Source: Polyangiaceae bacterium (lineage in GTDB: Bacteria; Myxococcota_A; Polyangia; Polyangiales; Polyangiaceae). From it: DNA of 64,000 nt. Shown piece after piece: positions 29,108 through 38,793 of the stretch. Below the pieces are notes generated by a model. The model was not told the DNA's origin and made no database searches. It saw only the letters and a program-made list of their open reading frames with translations. How positions within the stretch are numbered: position 1 is the first letter of the stretch; each line of letters starts with the position of its first letter. The DNA lies in NCBI GenBank assembly GCA_013361525.1, contig JABFXY010000134.1:1-64000 (forward strand). The letters are read 5' to 3'. The position numbers and the translations under genes are program-made.

Positions 29108-29485
29108 GTGCATTTGCGTGTGCTCGTTGCCGACGACGATCCGGAGCTCTTGGGCACCGTTGCATCGACCCTCTCCGAATCCGGAGCGGACGTCGTGCGC
29201 GCGTCGACCGGCGCCGAGCTGCTCGAAGGGCTCGCCGAGCGCGGGCCGTTCGATCTGGTCATCACCGACATCTCGATGCCGTGGATGACGGGCCTTCAGG
29301 TCGCTCATTCGGCGCGCGAAGCAGGCCTCGACGTGCCGCTCATCGTGATGACCGGATTACGAGATGCGAGCATCGCCGAGCGCGTCGGTGCCCTCGGAGA
29401 GCGCGTGGCCCTCTTGAAGAAGCCGTTCGACTACGGCCAGCTCACCGCCGCGATCGCCAAGCTCGTTCCCGACGCTGAGGCCTGA
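29108..29485 (+). CDS. Single-domain response regulator
   Basis: 125 residues, a receiver domain only. It has the acidic pair in VADDDPE, the phospho-accepting Asp in DLVITDISMPWMTG, the Thr in VMTG and the Lys in LLKKPF. The GTG at 29108 has GGAGG a few bases upstream and was chosen; an ATG at 29084 in frame lies inside the preceding gene and is an alternative. Overlap or near-overlap with the DAC gene suggests cotranscription. No histidine kinase is adjacent. Confidence 0.88.
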   Translation: MHLRVLVADDDPELLGTVASTLSESGADVVRASTGAELLEGLAERGPFDLVITDISMPWMTGLQVAHSAREAGLDVPLIVMTGLRDASIAERVGALGERVALLKKPFDYGQLTAAIAKLVPDAEA

Positions 29486-29517
29486 GAGACGAGAGAGAAG
29501 AGAAGGGGCCCCAAGAG

Positions 29518-29591
29518 CGCCAAGGGGAGAGGAGGAAGAAGAGGGGTTTGTTTTCGAACAAGGACAAACCTTTCTTCCTCTTCCCTTGGCG
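29518..29591. terminator. Long hairpin between convergent genes
   Basis: A long imperfect inverted repeat pairs 29518-29552 with 29563-29591. The arms are purine-rich on one side and pyrimidine-rich on the other, so T-runs occur on either strand. It lies in the 143-bp gap between a plus-strand and a minus-strand gene end and probably terminates both. A small palindromic repeat element is the alternative. Confidence 0.6.
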
Positions 29592-29628
29592 TCCTTGGCG
29601 TCCCTCTCGCTCGTTCTGGGGAGCGGCG

Positions 29629-32511
29629 TCACGCGCGGCGGGTCTTCGCGACGAACTTGCGGTCGAACAGGCGCACGCGACGCACGAGCAGATCGAGCAG
29701 CATCAGGGCGATCGCCACGTAGATGAAGTTCGACCAGAGGTCCTCGTGGAAGGTGATCTTCTCGCCGTTCGGATCGAACACCTTCGCGACATTGTCGGGG
29801 TTGAAGAGCCCGCCGCCCGCCGCCGCGACGCTCGCGAGCAGCGCCTTGTCCGGCTCGAAGCTCGCGTACTCGCGCGGGTAGGGATTGGATACGTGGCCGT
29901 AGCTCACTGCGACGACCTTCGACGTGCCGTCGGGTAGCTCGCGCACGTGGTCGGCCTTCAAGAGGAAGCTGCCGTACTTGTCGAGCGGCATCTCGACCTC
30001 GTAACGACCGGGCGCCGTCTGTTTGAAGTCGACCGTCTCCGTCTTGCAGGACGTCTTCTTCTTGGCGCGCGCAGGATCACAGCCGGAAGGATCCGGGCCG
30101 ATGATGCTGAGCTTCGACTTCATCCCGTTCTCGAACTCTTCGTTGGTGGTGAACGCGTCGATCGAAGCGCGCAGGACGCCGCCGACGACCTCCGCCTTCA
30201 TGTCGAGCTCGCGCGTCGTCTTCTGGCGCATGTGCTCGCGCACGAGCTGACCCCAGAACTGCTCCCAACCGGGCCACTTCATCCATTCGACCGCCCAGCG
30301 CGCCTTCACGTCGGTCGTCCAGGCGATCGACCACCCGAGACCGACGTGCCACCGCGCGAGGATCGGCTCCCCGGTGTCTTCGCTCACGAGGATCTCCTCG
30401 GCGGGCGGCGGCTTCATCTCCGTCGCGACGTAGCCGTGGAGGTACGGCGCGGTGCCGATCGCGATGCCGCGAAGGAACTGCGCGTCACCGGTCTGCTTGA
30501 CCGGGAACCACTCTTCCACGGCCGCGTTTTGGGCGATGAGCTCGGTCTCTTTGGTGAAGATCTTGGGCAGGTTGTTCGCGTCGGGGACAGCGTGGAATCG
30601 GCCACCGCCCGTCTCCGCCATCATGCGGAGCAGCTGCTCGTCGAGGTCGTTGCCGAGGCCCACCGTCGTGACGGTGATCGACTCGGCGGCCATGCCCTGC
30701 ACGAGCTCCTTGATGCCGCCGGTCGGCGCGCGACCGTCGGTGAGGAGGATGACGTGTTTACGGCGCGCCTGCGCCACCGTCATGTCCTGGAACGAGGCGT
30801 CGAGCGCGCTGAAGATCTCGGTGCCGCCGCCGGGTTGGATGCGTGAGATGTCGGCGTTGATGCGGGTGCGGTTGCGCGCCGGCTGAAGCTTCACGTAGCG
30901 GGTCGGCGACGAGTCGAACGCGATCACCTCGATGAGGTCGCTCGGCGAAAGCGTCGCGACGGTGGCCTTTGCGGCTTCCTTCGCCATCTCCATCGGGAGG
31001 CCGGTCATGGATCCGGAGCGGTCGATCACGAGCGACATCGCGACGCTCGGGATCTCCTCTTTCTTGCTGCTCTCCATGCGCACCGGAAGGATGCGCTCCA
31101 TCGTCGTACGCCCCCATCCCCCGAGGCCGTAGCCGACCTCGCCGCCGGCGAAGAGGAACCCACCGCCGAGGTCGCGCACATAGCGCTCGATCAGATCCTG
31201 TGCGGCGATCTCGAGCTGCTCTTTCGCGACGTCGGAGACGATGACGAAGTCGTAGGGCTGAATCTCGCCGATCGATCCGGGAAAACCGACGGGCGGCCGT
31301 ACCTCGACGTCGAACTGCTGCGCGGTGAGCGCGTTGGCGAGCGGCGTGGCGTGTTGCGGCGTGCCTTCGATGTAGAGCACGCGCGGCCGACCAGGGACGT
31401 CGACCGACGTCTCGATGCGGTTGTTGCCGGTGAAGCGGTCTTCGCCGATTTGATCCAGCTCGAACGAGTACGTCATCGGCCCGGCGACGCGCACGACGCT
31501 CTTGAAGACGACATCGTTCGGTCCGGCCTTCAAATCGAGCTCGCGCACACCTTCGAGGCCGTTCAAGACCTCGTCCTGGTAGAGGCGTGCCCGCGCCTTC
31601 GTCGCGCGGCTGGCGTAGATCTTCGATTTTATCTCGAAGGTCTCGCCGACCTTCACCGCGTCCGGCATCTTCAGCTCTTGCACCGCCACCTCGGGCGGCG
31701 TCGGCCGCGTGTACGGGATGGTGAAGAGCCGCACACCGAAGTCTTTGGCGCGGTTCGCCTCGGCGAGGAGATCGCCGTCCGTCTCCGAGCCGTCGGAGAG
31801 CACGACCGCGCGCTTCAAGTAGCCCGGCGGGTAGAGGCCGTACGCGAGCTGAAGGGCGGCCTGGAGATTCGACCCGGAGCCTTCGTTCGCGGGATCACCG
31901 CTCGCGTTCGGGTCGCCGTGCCGCTCGATCTTGAAGCTGCCGTCCTCCCCGATGTCGACGACCCGCGGCCGCTTCGCGAACGTGATGAGCCGTACCTGCC
32001 CTTCGTCGGGCTTCTCCAGCAGCGCTTGTTTGACGGTCGCTTCGGCGTCGGCGAGCGCTTCGTCCGGGACGGAGTTCGATACGTCGACGATGTAGACCGT
32101 GCAGGCCTTCTCCGTCGTCGCGGTTCGCGCGAGCCTCGATAGGCCGAGCGCTATCGCGATGATGAACGCAAACCGCAGCAGCAGCGACAGGATGCGCTGC
32201 GGCCACGGCAAGTCGGCGAGCGACTTGGGAAGGATCGCGACGAACCACGGCAACACCAGGACGAGCCCGAGGATCTTCGGGTCGAGCAGCTTGTAGGTGA
32301 CGTCCTTGTGGCTGAAGCTCATCTCCGGGTTCGGGTGAACCAGGATGAACTTGCGGTACGCCCAGAACAGGATCCCGAAGAAGGCGATGCACGTCACCGC
32401 CCACAGGATGAAGCGCAGGACCTTCTGCAGCGTCCTTCGTCGCGCGGCGCTCGGCCCGGCGATCGCCGCGGGCCTACGTGACGGAGGGGGAGACTGAGCT
32501 TCGGCGCTCAT
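29629..32511 (-). CDS. Membrane von Willebrand A/glutamine-amidotransferase-like protein
   Basis: 960 residues from the ATG at 32511, which overlaps the upstream gene's stop (ATGA). Three hydrophobic segments lie in the first 135 residues and one near the C-terminus. A first VWA-like region starts at VYIVDVSNSVPDEA (MIDAS-like). A GATase-like region (RVLYIEGTPQHATPLANAL to GGGFLFAGGEVGYG) follows. A second VWA domain has the MIDAS motif DRSGSM. Proteins of this type belong to MoxR/Bat operons and may act as membrane-bound assembly or stress factors; the exact job is unknown. It is the last gene of the operon. Confidence 0.85.
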   Translation of the reverse strand: MSAEAQSPPPSRRPAAIAGPSAARRRTLQKVLRFILWAVTCIAFFGILFWAYRKFILVHPNPEMSFSHKDVTYKLLDPKILGLVLVLPWFVAILPKSLADLPWPQRILSLLLRFAFIIAIALGLSRLARTATTEKACTVYIVDVSNSVPDEALADAEATVKQALLEKPDEGQVRLITFAKRPRVVDIGEDGSFKIERHGDPNASGDPANEGSGSNLQAALQLAYGLYPPGYLKRAVVLSDGSETDGDLLAEANRAKDFGVRLFTIPYTRPTPPEVAVQELKMPDAVKVGETFEIKSKIYASRATKARARLYQDEVLNGLEGVRELDLKAGPNDVVFKSVVRVAGPMTYSFELDQIGEDRFTGNNRIETSVDVPGRPRVLYIEGTPQHATPLANALTAQQFDVEVRPPVGFPGSIGEIQPYDFVIVSDVAKEQLEIAAQDLIERYVRDLGGGFLFAGGEVGYGLGGWGRTTMERILPVRMESSKKEEIPSVAMSLVIDRSGSMTGLPMEMAKEAAKATVATLSPSDLIEVIAFDSSPTRYVKLQPARNRTRINADISRIQPGGGTEIFSALDASFQDMTVAQARRKHVILLTDGRAPTGGIKELVQGMAAESITVTTVGLGNDLDEQLLRMMAETGGGRFHAVPDANNLPKIFTKETELIAQNAAVEEWFPVKQTGDAQFLRGIAIGTAPYLHGYVATEMKPPPAEEILVSEDTGEPILARWHVGLGWSIAWTTDVKARWAVEWMKWPGWEQFWGQLVREHMRQKTTRELDMKAEVVGGVLRASIDAFTTNEEFENGMKSKLSIIGPDPSGCDPARAKKKTSCKTETVDFKQTAPGRYEVEMPLDKYGSFLLKADHVRELPDGTSKVVAVSYGHVSNPYPREYASFEPDKALLASVAAAGGGLFNPDNVAKVFDPNGEKITFHEDLWSNFIYVAIALMLLDLLVRRVRLFDRKFVAKTRRA

Positions 32512-34529
32512 ACCGTGATCCTCCGGTGGTAGGTGAGCCACTCGATGACGCTGATCGCGACGACCGCGATGAGCAGGTACGCCCAGATCTCGTTACGCAC
32601 GCCGATGGTGAAGCCTTCGACCTCGCCGGCTTCTTTGTCGCCGATCACGAGCTTGTCCTGAGGCTTGATGACGCTCTCGACCGGGTCGGCGAGGTTCGCG
32701 GCGAACTCGGTCGTGAACGATTCATCGTCGTCCTTGCTGTCGGAGACGCTGCCTTCGGGTCCCCCGCCCTTCGTGCGCAGCGTGTAGAAGCCGGCACGGT
32801 CACCGAAGTACACGGCGCGGCCCTCTTCGATCGGCACGAGGCGTTTGTCGACCTCCGTCTCTTTCGCCTCGGGAGGCGCGTCTTCGGCCGGCAGCTGGTT
32901 GCGCACGAGCTCCGCCTCTTGCAGCGTCGAGGGCGCTGGGATGCGCCACACGGAGCCGGTCTGGAAGCTCGAGATGTACGACGTGTCCTCTTCGACGAAG
33001 TCGTTGATGATGTTGAGCACGAGGAGCGGCCAGGAGATCCGCAGCGGAAGGTCGCTCTCCCGAACGTCGAAGCCGATCGCGACGAACTTCATGCCCGCGC
33101 GTCGCCCGGCGATCATGATCGGCCCCTTGAAGCTCGAGCCGACGACCTTGTCCTCTTTGTTGCCCTTGAGGATGTGTGCGCGACCGATGTTCACCGTCGT
33201 GAGCTGCGTGTGCCGCACGATGGGGTGATCCGCGTCGATCTCGTCGAAGCCGAGCCCTTCGTCTTCGCTCGTGAGCTCTTTGTCGACCGTGAACGGAACG
33301 TCTTTTCCGGTCGGATTGATGTAGAGGACGTGGCCCGATCCGGGCGCGACCGCGGGCGCGACGTTGTCGAAGATCGTGACGTCGAAGGCGCCCTCGGTCG
33401 GGTACTTCGCGGGTGAGACCGTCGTCACGTCGAGGTACTCGTCGAGCAGCAGCGCCGCATCGAGGTACGTGTTGTTGCCGTCGGTGACGACCTGGATGCG
33501 CGCGCGCCGGCGCTCGGGCATCAACGCATAGGCGACGTCGTCGGCCGGGAGATCGTCGTGCACGCGAACGGGTCGGCCGGTGTTCGGATCCGTCTCGGCC
33601 TCGGGTGTGACGAGCGAGATCTCCGCGCGAAGCCGGTGCGAGGCGCCCGACAGGTTCGTGAGAAAGCGCGAGTCTTTCTGCCCGGCGGGGAGCTTGAAGC
33701 GGAACAGATGCGTCTGCATCTCGTCGCCGTAGAGCCGGAGCTCGAGATCGAGCTCCTCTTCCCCGGTGTTGGTGACCTCGACCATCGCTTCGTAGCGAGT
33801 CTTGTCGAGCGGGTACCGGCGAACCGAAAAGCCCGTGATGGCCGCGTTGCGGTTGCGCTCGCCGACGTGGATGTACGAGAGCTTTACGTCGCCGAGGGTC
33901 ACCGGGCCTTGCGCGTCGACGGGGGCGCCAATCGCGCCGTCCGATACGACGATGATCTCGGGCGACGACAGGCCGCGCAGCGTGTCCGTCGCGAAACGAA
34001 GGCCGCGCGCAAAGTCCGCGCGCGTGTCGCTCGGCCGCACCGCGCCGACGGCTCGCTCGAGCTCCGGAACGTCGCCGGTCAGCGTCGATAGCGGCGTGAT
34101 GGTCGAGTCCATTTGGGCGATCATCATCCGGTCGCTCGAGCCGAGACCGCGGACGATGCTCGAGAGCTTCAGAAGACCGGCCGACAAGCGCGTCGGTTCG
34201 ACGTCGGCGGCCTGCATGCTCGCGCTCGTGTCCACGAGGACGACCACGTTTCGCCCCTCGGTGCGCTTCGCCGCGGTGCGCGGATCACCGAGCGCGAAGA
34301 GGAGCAGGGCGAGGACGAGCAGCTGGAGGAGCAGCGAGAGCAGGCGCTTGAGCTGCGAAAAAAGCGACGTTGCCTGCTTGTCGCGGAGGATCCGATCCCA
34401 AATTTTCGAGAACGGAACCGCGACCGGGCGGCGCTTCAGCTTCAGGATGTAGAAGACGACGATGAGCCCGCCGGCGATGCCGCCGACCAGGAACAGCTGC
34501 TGAAGAGGAACGCCGACGAAGTGGAACAT
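32508..34529 (-). CDS. BatA-like membrane protein with VWA domain
   Basis: 673 residues. The N-terminus has the BatA-type pair of hydrophobic segments (about 8-27 and 60-82) around KIWDRILRDKQA. A VWA domain follows with MIDAS residues in VVVLVDTSASM. The middle and C-terminal parts are beta-rich, and a last hydrophobic segment (about 650-668) is near the end. It is in the MoxR/Bat operon between the DUF58 gene (5 bp upstream) and the large VWA gene (4-bp overlap). Confidence 0.85.
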   Translation of the reverse strand: MFHFVGVPLQQLFLVGGIAGGLIVVFYILKLKRRPVAVPFSKIWDRILRDKQATSLFSQLKRLLSLLLQLLVLALLLFALGDPRTAAKRTEGRNVVVLVDTSASMQAADVEPTRLSAGLLKLSSIVRGLGSSDRMMIAQMDSTITPLSTLTGDVPELERAVGAVRPSDTRADFARGLRFATDTLRGLSSPEIIVVSDGAIGAPVDAQGPVTLGDVKLSYIHVGERNRNAAITGFSVRRYPLDKTRYEAMVEVTNTGEEELDLELRLYGDEMQTHLFRFKLPAGQKDSRFLTNLSGASHRLRAEISLVTPEAETDPNTGRPVRVHDDLPADDVAYALMPERRRARIQVVTDGNNTYLDAALLLDEYLDVTTVSPAKYPTEGAFDVTIFDNVAPAVAPGSGHVLYINPTGKDVPFTVDKELTSEDEGLGFDEIDADHPIVRHTQLTTVNIGRAHILKGNKEDKVVGSSFKGPIMIAGRRAGMKFVAIGFDVRESDLPLRISWPLLVLNIINDFVEEDTSYISSFQTGSVWRIPAPSTLQEAELVRNQLPAEDAPPEAKETEVDKRLVPIEEGRAVYFGDRAGFYTLRTKGGGPEGSVSDSKDDDESFTTEFAANLADPVESVIKPQDKLVIGDKEAGEVEGFTIGVRNEIWAYLLIAVVAISVIEWLTYHRRITV

Positions 34530-34534
34530 GAGCG

Positions 34535-35476
34535 CTACCGGAGAAACCCGCCCCGGCGGAAGACGCGAAGAATGAGATCGTCGAACGGGACCTCGACGTT
34601 CGCTTCGTAGTAGCTCACCTGCTTCTTCGTGCAGAACCTTTGCACGCCCGCGATGTATTGGTCGTACGCCTCGGCATACTTCTCCAACACGCGCTTCGTC
34701 ACCGTCACCTCGCGCTCGTCACCGCTCTCGCAGTCGTAGACGCGGATGTCGCCCGCGAGCTGCGGCGTCTTGTCCTGCGGATCGGTGAGGTGCAAAACGA
34801 ACGGCTCGAACTTCGCGTAGCGGAGCACGTTGATGCCCTTTTCGAAACCGCTCGGGTCGTAGAGATCGCTCAAGAGGACGGCGAGGCCGCGGCGCTTGTG
34901 TTGCGCGACGAAGGTGCGCAGCGAATCTTCGAGATCGGTCCGCCCCTCGGGCTGGATCCCGTTCAAGAAGCGAAAGATGCGGAAGATGCGCTGCTTGCCG
35001 CGAGTCTCGGGCATGCGCCCGCTGAGCTCGTCGGTCGCGGAGACGATGGTGACGCGGTCGAGGTTCGCGAGACCGACGTACGCGAGCGCGGCGCAGAGGC
35101 GTTTTGCTTGGCGGAGCTTCTCCCCGTCGCCGAACCCCATCGAGCGCGAGCTGTCGATGATGAAGTAGATGCTGAGATCCTCTTCCTCTTCGTAAAGGCG
35201 GATGAGCAGACGGTGAAAGCGGCTGTACGCGTGCCAGTCCAGGGAGCGAAGGTCGTCACCGGGGGCGTAGTCGCGGTGATCGGCGAACTCGACGCCGGAG
35301 CCGACCTTCTTCGTGCGGCGCTCGGAGCGCATCGCGCCCGAGAAGATCCGCTTCGACACCATCGCGAGGTAGTCGAGCTTGCGCTGGAACTCGTCGTCGA
35401 AGAGATCTTCCGCGGGCAACGCTGCGCGCCCTCGGATGCTCGTCGGGCCGCGCGAAAAGATGTCGAGGATCCCCAT
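34535..35476 (-). CDS. DUF58 protein
   Basis: 313 residues. The DUF58 signature is clear: GVEFADHRDYAPGDDLRSLDW, then a VWA-like fold with FIIDSSRSMGFGDGEK. These proteins act with MoxR ATPases in an unresolved chaperone or metal-insertion role. It starts 15 bp after the end of the moxR gene and precedes the BatA-like gene by 5 bp, so the three are certainly coupled. Confidence 0.9.
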   Translation of the reverse strand: MGILDIFSRGPTSIRGRAALPAEDLFDDEFQRKLDYLAMVSKRIFSGAMRSERRTKKVGSGVEFADHRDYAPGDDLRSLDWHAYSRFHRLLIRLYEEEEDLSIYFIIDSSRSMGFGDGEKLRQAKRLCAALAYVGLANLDRVTIVSATDELSGRMPETRGKQRIFRIFRFLNGIQPEGRTDLEDSLRTFVAQHKRRGLAVLLSDLYDPSGFEKGINVLRYAKFEPFVLHLTDPQDKTPQLAGDIRVYDCESGDEREVTVTKRVLEKYAEAYDQYIAGVQRFCTKKQVSYYEANVEVPFDDLILRVFRRGGFLR

Positions 35477-35491
35477 CGGATGTGTCCTCTT

Positions 35492-36520
35492 TTACTTCGC
35501 CGTCTCCGGGAGATTCTTCGTGATGTTCTTGATCACTTCGTCGGTCTTGATGCCTTCGGCTTCGCCCTCGAAGTTCAGAAGGACGCGGTGCCGGAGCGCA
35601 GGGAGCGCGACGAACTTCACGTCCTCGATCCCCGGCGCGTAGCGCCCCTCCATGAGGGCGCGAACCTTCGCGCCGAGGATGATGGCTTGCGCGCCGCGCG
35701 GCGATGAGCCGAACTTGACGAAGCGCTTCACGGCGTCGAACGTCGTCGCCTCGGGGTGCGTCGACTGGAGCAACCGCACGACGTAGTCCTGCACGTGGTG
35801 GGCGACGGGCACGTCGCGCACCAGCGTCTGCAGCTCGAGAATTTGCTCCTTCGATGCGGTTGCCCCGGCGCGCGTGCTCTCGGTGCCGGTGGTGCGATTC
35901 AGAATCTGATGCAGCTCCTCACGGCCGGGAAACGGCACGTGCAGCTTGAAGAAGAAGCGGTCCAGCTGTGCTTCGGGGAGCGGGTAGGTGCCTTCGCTCT
36001 CGAGCGGGTTCTGCGTCGCGAGAACGAAGAACGGCTTGTCGAGCTCGTACGTACGCGTCGACACCGTCACGCGTTGCTCCTGCATCGCCTCGAGGAGCGC
36101 GGACTGCGTCTTCGGGGTCGCGCGGTTGATCTCGTCCGCGAGGACGACGTTCGCGAAGATGGGGCCTTTGCGGAAGCTCATGTCGCGCTTGCCGCCCTCG
36201 TCGGAGATGACCGTCGTACCGATGATATCGGCGGGCATCATGTCCGGCGTGAACTGGATGCGCGCGAAATCGAGGCTCAGCGCGTCGGCGATCGTGCGGA
36301 CGAGCAGCGTCTTTCCGAGGCCCGGCACACCTTCGAGCAGCGCGTGCGAGCCGGCCATCATGCAGGTGAGGACGCCGTCGACGATCTCTCGGTTGCCGAC
36401 GATGACCTTGCCGACCTCTTCGCGGAGGGCGCCGATGATCTTCTGGAAGCGGGCGACCTCTTCCCTGCCGCTCTCGCCGCTCGCCTTCGCCACGTCCGCC
36501 TTCTTGTCTTTGTCCGCCAT
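35492..36520 (-). CDS. MoxR-family AAA+ ATPase
   Basis: 342 residues from the ATG at 36520, which has an AAGGA sequence a few bases upstream. An upstream start in the same frame (36565) is possible. Walker A GVPGLGKT, Walker B VLADEINRATPKTQSALLEAMQE and sensor motif FVLATQNPLESEGTYPLPEAQLDRF define the MoxR group. It probably remodels or loads metals onto client proteins with the downstream VWA proteins. Confidence 0.93.
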   Translation of the reverse strand: MADKDKKADVAKASGESGREEVARFQKIIGALREEVGKVIVGNREIVDGVLTCMMAGSHALLEGVPGLGKTLLVRTIADALSLDFARIQFTPDMMPADIIGTTVISDEGGKRDMSFRKGPIFANVVLADEINRATPKTQSALLEAMQEQRVTVSTRTYELDKPFFVLATQNPLESEGTYPLPEAQLDRFFFKLHVPFPGREELHQILNRTTGTESTRAGATASKEQILELQTLVRDVPVAHHVQDYVVRLLQSTHPEATTFDAVKRFVKFGSSPRGAQAIILGAKVRALMEGRYAPGIEDVKFVALPALRHRVLLNFEGEAEGIKTDEVIKNITKNLPETAK

Positions 36521-36591
36521 GATGTCCTTGTCGCGCTCGACTCGATGCTTCGGCAGCGCGATCAACGCGCCGCCCGTCGTTCAACTTTCAG

Positions 36592-36634
36592 GTGCCCGCA
36601 CGACGCAGCCCACTCGGGGTGGCGGCGCGGGCAC
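36592..36634. other. Hairpin in the operon gap before moxR
   Basis: GTGCCCGC pairs with GCGGGCAC around an inner CCAC/GTGG stem, in the 119-bp gap between the coiled-coil gene and moxR. It may end part of the transcripts or be a processing site; nothing decides this. Confidence 0.4.
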
Positions 36635-36639
36635 GAGCT

Positions 36640-38793
36640 TCACTCGTCGCGCGGCCCGATGAGCCGGAAGTATTGCCGCACGTAGAAGCGATAACCGTCG
36701 GGGATGTCTTCCTGTTTCATGTCCTCTTCGGCGACGGTTCGGTACTTCTTGAACCACTCTTCGTATTCGGCGCCGCGGAAACCTCGCTCGGCGGCGGAGC
36801 GAATCGTCTTCGAAGCGCTCGATCCGCTGTTGGTCTCCTGGCCCATCTGCTCGACGTTGTGGGTTTCCATGTTGGGGTCGGTGCTCTCGCCCGCGACCGG
36901 ACCGCCTGATCCGGTGCCCCAATCCTTGCCGCCTTTGCCGGCGCCTTCGCCGGGCTGGTTGCCGGCTCCGCCCATGCCGGGAATCGGCGCGCCGCCGGGG
37001 CCGAGACCGATCTGGAGCTCGAGGCCTTCGCCCTCGCCTTCTCCTTCGCCCGAACCCTTGCCCTTGCGCTTGCCTTTGCCCTTGGGCCCTTCGGGGCCGT
37101 CTTCGCCTTCGCCCTCTTCGCCTTCGCCTTCTTCGCCCTGGTTGCCGTTGCCCTGCTGGTCGCCCTGCTCTTCGCCCTCTTCTCCCTCGTCGTCGGGCTC
37201 TTCACCGCTGCCGCTGCTCTTGCGGCCCTTGCGACCTTTGCTCTTGCCGTTCGCTTTGCGGGCGAAGCTCTCGCGCATGCGCTTTCGCGTCTTGCTGCTG
37301 GGACCCTCTTGCCGGATGAGCTCGCGCAGCTCTTCGAGCTTCTTCTTGAGCTCTTCCTTTTCCTTCTCGCTCTGGGCCTCGCGCTCCATCCGCTTGAGGT
37401 CTTCGGCGGCCTGCTTGAGCTTCTCGGACGCTTTCTGGATGTCCTCCGGCGTGATGCCGAGCTCTTTCATCAGCTGGGCGGCCGCATCGGCGAGCTCGCG
37501 GTCGAGGCGCTCGAGCTCACGGTTCGCAGACGCTTGCGCCTGTGACTCGCGGTCGAGGCGCTCGAGCTCGCGCTCCTTCTTCTTGAGGAGCTTCTCCTCC
37601 TCTTCCTTCTTCTTCGGATCTTTCTCCTCTTCGATTTGCTTCTTCTTCTTGAGGAGCTCCTCTTTCATTTCCTCGCGGCGCTTGTTGATCTCCTCGAGGG
37701 CCTTCTTGCGGTTTTCGACCGCCTTCTTGAGGGCGTCGCGCAGCTTCTGGAGCTGAGCCTTGTCGACCGGCTTCTTCTTGTCGGTGACGCGCTCGGCGAG
37801 CTTGCGCATCTCCTCTTCGGCCTTCTTGAGGTCGTTCTCCTTCAGGGCCTGGGCGAGGTTCTTTGCGAGCTCGCTCTTGTCGAGCGCCTTCGAAGTTTCG
37901 TTCAGCTCCTGGGCGATCTTGTCGCGGTCTTTCTTCCAGTCGGTGACGAGCTCACGCTCGAGCGCCTCCATCTGGCGGAAGGCTTCACTGCGCTCGAGGC
38001 GCTTTGCGGCGAGGTCCTCGATCAGCTTGTTGAACTTGTCGATCGCCGACTTCATCTCCGGAGGCTGATCGGGGCGCTTGAGCTCGTCGGCCTCTTCACG
38101 CAGGGCTTTGAGGTCGTCCTTGTTGAGGTCGAGCGTGTTCGCCTGAACCGGCGGCGTCACCTTCTCCGGCTCGGGACGTACGGTGCGGATCTCGAACACC
38201 GACACGAGGCCGAGCATGCCGACCGACGGCACGAGCAACAGCGGAAACAGCCACCAAGAGACGATCGCCGCGGCGAAGAGCGGCGCGGCAACCGCGGCCC
38301 CGAGGGTCCGTTTGGATGGCCGCGCAGCGACGTACGTGCAGGCCTCGTCGATCGCGGCCTGCATCAGAGCCGTGCGTTGCCCCGCCGGGACGGACGCGAA
38401 CTCGATCGCGTTGGTCAGGCGGCCATCGAGGCCGTGGTGCTTGTCGAGCGCGACCGCGCCGGCGTTCGGCGAAAGCGGCAGGAAGAACGCGACGAGCAAC
38501 GACGTGGCCGCCACCGCCGCGATGCCGAAGAAGACGCGGTACGCGGCGACCTCGGGGAGGAATGTCGGATAGACCTTGTGAACGGCGAGCGAGGCCGCGA
38601 CGAGGAGAATCCCGATTGGGACGACGAGCGGCGTAATCCCGAGGACACGCGCGAGCCGCATCCGAAACTGGACGATGCGCGTCGCGCGCTGGATGCGACC
38701 GAGAACACCGCCGATGTCGACGCTCGTCTGCCCCACGACGCTCGCGTCTCTCGCGTTGGCTTCCACGTCCTTCGAAGAATCGGAGCTGCTCAT
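36640..38793 (-). CDS. Large membrane coiled-coil protein of the MoxR/Bat operon
   Basis: 717 residues from the ATG at 38793. Two or three membrane segments lie in the first 210 residues. They are followed by about 300 residues of highly charged Lys/Glu coiled coil (repeats such as KKKEEEEKLLKKKERELERLDRE). A Gly/Glu/Lys-rich low-complexity stretch comes next, then a short conserved C-terminus (EYEEWFKKYRTVAEEDM, YVRQYFRLIGP). Similar DUF4175-like proteins precede MoxR in other Deltaproteobacteria-type genomes. It probably heads the operon. Charged low-complexity sequence makes domain calls unreliable. Confidence 0.75.
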   Translation of the reverse strand: MSSSDSSKDVEANARDASVVGQTSVDIGGVLGRIQRATRIVQFRMRLARVLGITPLVVPIGILLVAASLAVHKVYPTFLPEVAAYRVFFGIAAVAATSLLVAFFLPLSPNAGAVALDKHHGLDGRLTNAIEFASVPAGQRTALMQAAIDEACTYVAARPSKRTLGAAVAAPLFAAAIVSWWLFPLLLVPSVGMLGLVSVFEIRTVRPEPEKVTPPVQANTLDLNKDDLKALREEADELKRPDQPPEMKSAIDKFNKLIEDLAAKRLERSEAFRQMEALERELVTDWKKDRDKIAQELNETSKALDKSELAKNLAQALKENDLKKAEEEMRKLAERVTDKKKPVDKAQLQKLRDALKKAVENRKKALEEINKRREEMKEELLKKKKQIEEEKDPKKKEEEEKLLKKKERELERLDRESQAQASANRELERLDRELADAAAQLMKELGITPEDIQKASEKLKQAAEDLKRMEREAQSEKEKEELKKKLEELRELIRQEGPSSKTRKRMRESFARKANGKSKGRKGRKSSGSGEEPDDEGEEGEEQGDQQGNGNQGEEGEGEEGEGEDGPEGPKGKGKRKGKGSGEGEGEGEGLELQIGLGPGGAPIPGMGGAGNQPGEGAGKGGKDWGTGSGGPVAGESTDPNMETHNVEQMGQETNSGSSASKTIRSAAERGFRGAEYEEWFKKYRTVAEEDMKQEDIPDGYRFYVRQYFRLIGPRDE

